Origin: Drosophila miranda
Taxonomy: Eukaryota; Arthropoda; Insecta; Diptera; Drosophilidae
Length of the DNA stretch: 64,000 bases
Reading direction: 5' to 3'
Assembly (NCBI RefSeq): GCF_003369915.1
Contig: NC_046677.1
Coordinates: 12,276,001 to 12,340,000, forward strand
Below the pieces are notes generated by a model that worked only from the letters and a program-made list of their open reading frames with translations, did not search any database and was not told where the DNA came from. A program made the translations under genes and the position numbers. Positions 54,571 to 64,000 of the stretch are shown in pieces; position 1 is the first letter of the stretch; every line of letters starts with the position of its first letter.

Positions 54571-54747
54571 ATATAATACATTTAACAAATAAGTAGAATT
54601 TGAATTGGCAAGGTTTTTTGTTGAAGACCACTTCCCGTTCCATAGCATAGCGAAGGTTGTCAGGTCAGTCAAACTCATTTCCATATTCCATCAAAATTAT
54701 GCCGTTGGATTAGGTTTCTGTCCGCTAAGCTTGCAGCCCATCCAAAC

Positions 54748-55647
54748 ATGTCAATCCTACTTCCGACCTTTCACTCCGCTTCAAATAAAATAGATGTCAA
54801 TGATCAAAGACAGAGCAAAAGTAAGAAACGTCAGGGGCGGATGGGAAATCAGCATATACAGAACACCCAGTCCTACTCCAGTTTTAACCAGCCCATATCG
54901 GAGGCCTCGACGTCGGAGGATAGGTTTCTGAGACTGAACCGATACGAGTACAAGTCAACCACATCGCAGTCCAGCATTCGAAAGTTGTCGCTATTTGAGA
55001 CAGTCAGAAACAACTCAAATTGGTCACGTCCTCGTCTGATTCACTGTCCGTGCCATGCCTGTCATTGCTCCCTGGACCCCAGCGGGCTGCTGGGCCATTA
55101 TCTGAGGGACCATCTGCACGGGATGGGTGTTCCGTTTGCGGAGGTGAGGCCGGAGCAGAAGGTTTCCCTGTGCTGCCATATCAGCAGCTTGGAGCACGAT
55201 GTGAACACGCTTCTGGGGGTCTTTGGGTACCGTCGATCCGGCCTCAATCCGTTGAAATGCGCCCGGAACAATCATCTGCCGGCGGAGTATCGTCAGTATT
55301 CGCAGCACGGCGTCCTTATGGTCTTTGGCTGTCGCACCCAGCACTCTCTGCTGTGGCACCGCAAACCAGCCATGGATGACGTGCTGGCCGTATGGGTGTC
55401 CACTCCGCTGCAGGATGTGTCCGTCTGCATTCGCCTGCTGGTCCAGGCAGAACAGTCTTCGCGCAGCTACTCTAAGCACTTGAAGGCTCGATCCGTCTGC
55501 GCGACCCAGGACTGCAAGGAGTTCATCAAAACCGACAGCAACTCCATCCTTATCAGCTTCGCTGACCTGCGCGGACTAATGGACTTGGATGTGTGGCAGC
55601 AGCTGATCACAGTGGACCTAAAGATACTCGGCGAACAGATTAAATAA
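54748..55647 (+). CDS. DUF4729-like protein
   Basis: A single exon of 299 residues. The first 85 or so residues are polar and probably disordered. From about residue 97 the conserved part begins with a Cys/His cluster (HCPCHACHCSLDPSGLLGHY) followed by LRDH, then GVLMVFGC and AVWVSTPL segments and a C-terminal helical part, matching the insect-specific DUF4729 family as I remember it. The cluster may bind zinc. The family's function is unknown. An upstream exon is possible, since the ATG lies close to the U5 gene with no evident promoter in between. Confidence 0.75.
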   Translation: MSILLPTFHSASNKIDVNDQRQSKSKKRQGRMGNQHIQNTQSYSSFNQPISEASTSEDRFLRLNRYEYKSTTSQSSIRKLSLFETVRNNSNWSRPRLIHCPCHACHCSLDPSGLLGHYLRDHLHGMGVPFAEVRPEQKVSLCCHISSLEHDVNTLLGVFGYRRSGLNPLKCARNNHLPAEYRQYSQHGVLMVFGCRTQHSLLWHRKPAMDDVLAVWVSTPLQDVSVCIRLLVQAEQSSRSYSKHLKARSVCATQDCKEFIKTDSNSILISFADLRGLMDLDVWQQLITVDLKILGEQIK

Positions 55648-56435
55648 TCGACAACAAATTCTTTATAAATATTCTTTCATTTTTTTTGGATTACTTTTTG
55701 GCCATGTACATACATAAATATATTATAATCTAGAGCTAAATAAACATTGAACATAAAACATTATGAGTAGCGTTAACGGACATGAACTTGCACTAGGATA
55801 TATGTATATTTGTAATTGAAGACAAAATATCAGAGATTACGTTTGATAGATCCAGAGTTCCACTTGCGACTACAGTTCACATTTAGTTGTATTTACAATT
55901 CAAGCACAAGACAGGCTGATAAATGGATACAATCAGAAAAAATATTTGCTTTTGGCCTAAACATATATATTTCGTACAATTTTTAGAGTCCACTCACGAC
56001 TCATTCTTCTCGACACTTATTACATACAATATAGAATTTACAATCTTGAGCTTACATACAATTTAGATTTTAAATATGCTATTATCGTAGACTATTTCAT
56101 ATACATATATATATATATCGATTTATATAAATTTATATCATTGAGGCTTGCATAGAGCCTCCTGCCTGCCTGAGAGCCTGCAGCTATTCAAAAATTGTAC
56201 TAGAAAACGAGATGCGTACGCAGGAGCCGATCCGCTGGCGAGGGGGGTTGGGGTTGTGTTACTTGTGGGGGGACTTGTGTGGTGTGTGTGGTTGCCACGC
56301 CTTGAACACAACATATCATAACGAAACAAGGGGCCATATAAAAGGTTACAAGCACTAAACTAAAAAACGAAACTAAAAAAAATAAAACATCTGTCTATTG
56401 CGTGAAAACGGAAGGAGGGCAAGGGGCTGCTACTG
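55648..56435. other. Convergent 3' regions
   Basis: 3' UTR of the DUF4729-like gene (AATAAA-type signal near 55739) and long 3' UTR of Pect (minus-strand signals near 56381). No other feature. Confidence 0.5.
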
Positions 56436-63706
<7,271 letters not shown>

Positions 63707-64000
63707 TGTTGATTTATTGAAATTTTCGCTTTCGACTTATATTTGACGTTGACTTCTAGTTACACGCACATTGATGAGTAAAAGCAGCGTTTTATTTATT
63801 TTTTCCGGGACGATAGCCGAACACGACGTTCACAATGCTAGCGCTTGAATGTTTGTTCTGAGTTACGAGCACGCCTAGTACTTTTATTCCAAGAGCTACT
63901 AAGTTTTGATGTTCGCTGCCTACTGCTTATCAGCGCGCGGGCGCATGGGGAATGGGGAAACTTTAATCAAGTGAAACGAGTAGGCTAGTGGGGGGTACTT
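63707..64000. promoter_or_regulatory. 5' UTR and promoter region of Pect
   Basis: Upstream of the ATG at 63706. No TATA box stands out. Sequence continues beyond the window. Confidence 0.4.

Overview
This window is a Drosophila genome segment. Evidence: short phased GT-AG introns, U2 and U5 snRNA genes with insect-type PSEA promoters, fly-type takeout/JHBP genes, and a gene set (Ski6, a CG9426-type BTB-kelch gene, a mitochondrial release factor, Pect, U2/U5 genes) that from memory sits around 34A-B on arm 2L of D. melanogaster (Muller element B). A dispersed repeat at 21.75-22.45 kb resembles non-autonomous elements common in the obscura group, so I lean to an obscura-group species; that is inference.

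Layout. 0-1 kb: first exon of a secreted protein, minus strand. 2.7-4.5 kb: U5(-), U2(+), U2(+). 5-11 kb: two takeout/JHBP-like genes, minus strand, with matching exon lengths. 14.3-27.6 kb: four intronless paralogs (14.35, 20.5, 24.3, 27.1 kb) sharing a short Y-x-HKKF motif and a bZIP-like region that ranges from near-canonical to absent; the promoters carry TATA boxes and CAGGTAG-type (TAGteam/Zelda) sites, which fits early zygotic genes. Between them lie a decayed gene (15.4-15.9 kb), a single-exon proteasome alpha-6 paralog (16.4-17.2 kb) and a single-exon BTB gene (17.5-18.65 kb).

26.8-45.7 kb is the most unusual part: a recent tandem amplification. A segment running from the promoter of the fourth HKKF gene through a SAM-domain gene into the 5' part of Ski6 exists in four copies (three added units of about 4.7 kb). 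Only the leftmost HKKF gene and the rightmost Ski6 are complete. The added units carry a 1.47-kb rearranged non-LTR retrotransposon (structure of a twin-priming insertion, 11-bp target duplication, empty site preserved in the first copy) and a 97-bp piece of the BTB exon of the kelch gene located downstream, which replaces about 1 kb of the truncated HKKF copy. Three SAM copies are intact; the fourth has a nonsense codon.

45.8-50.8 kb: mitochondrial release factor (minus, convergent with Ski6), then the BTB-kelch gene, whose second intron hosts a divergent U5/U2 pair. 51.6-54.6 kb: an inverted copy of the left snRNA cluster (U2 3' fragment, full U2, U5), interrupted by a foldback-type element. 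54.75-55.65 kb: a DUF4729-like gene. 56.4-63.7 kb: Pect, seven exons, minus strand, with a 4.76-kb first intron.

The genes do not form one pathway. The window is a mix of housekeeping genes (exosome, mitochondrial translation, phospholipid synthesis, snRNAs) and lineage-specific, fast-evolving genes, reshaped by snRNA-cluster duplication, unequal exchange and transposon insertion. All calls are from reading sequence; no database search was run.
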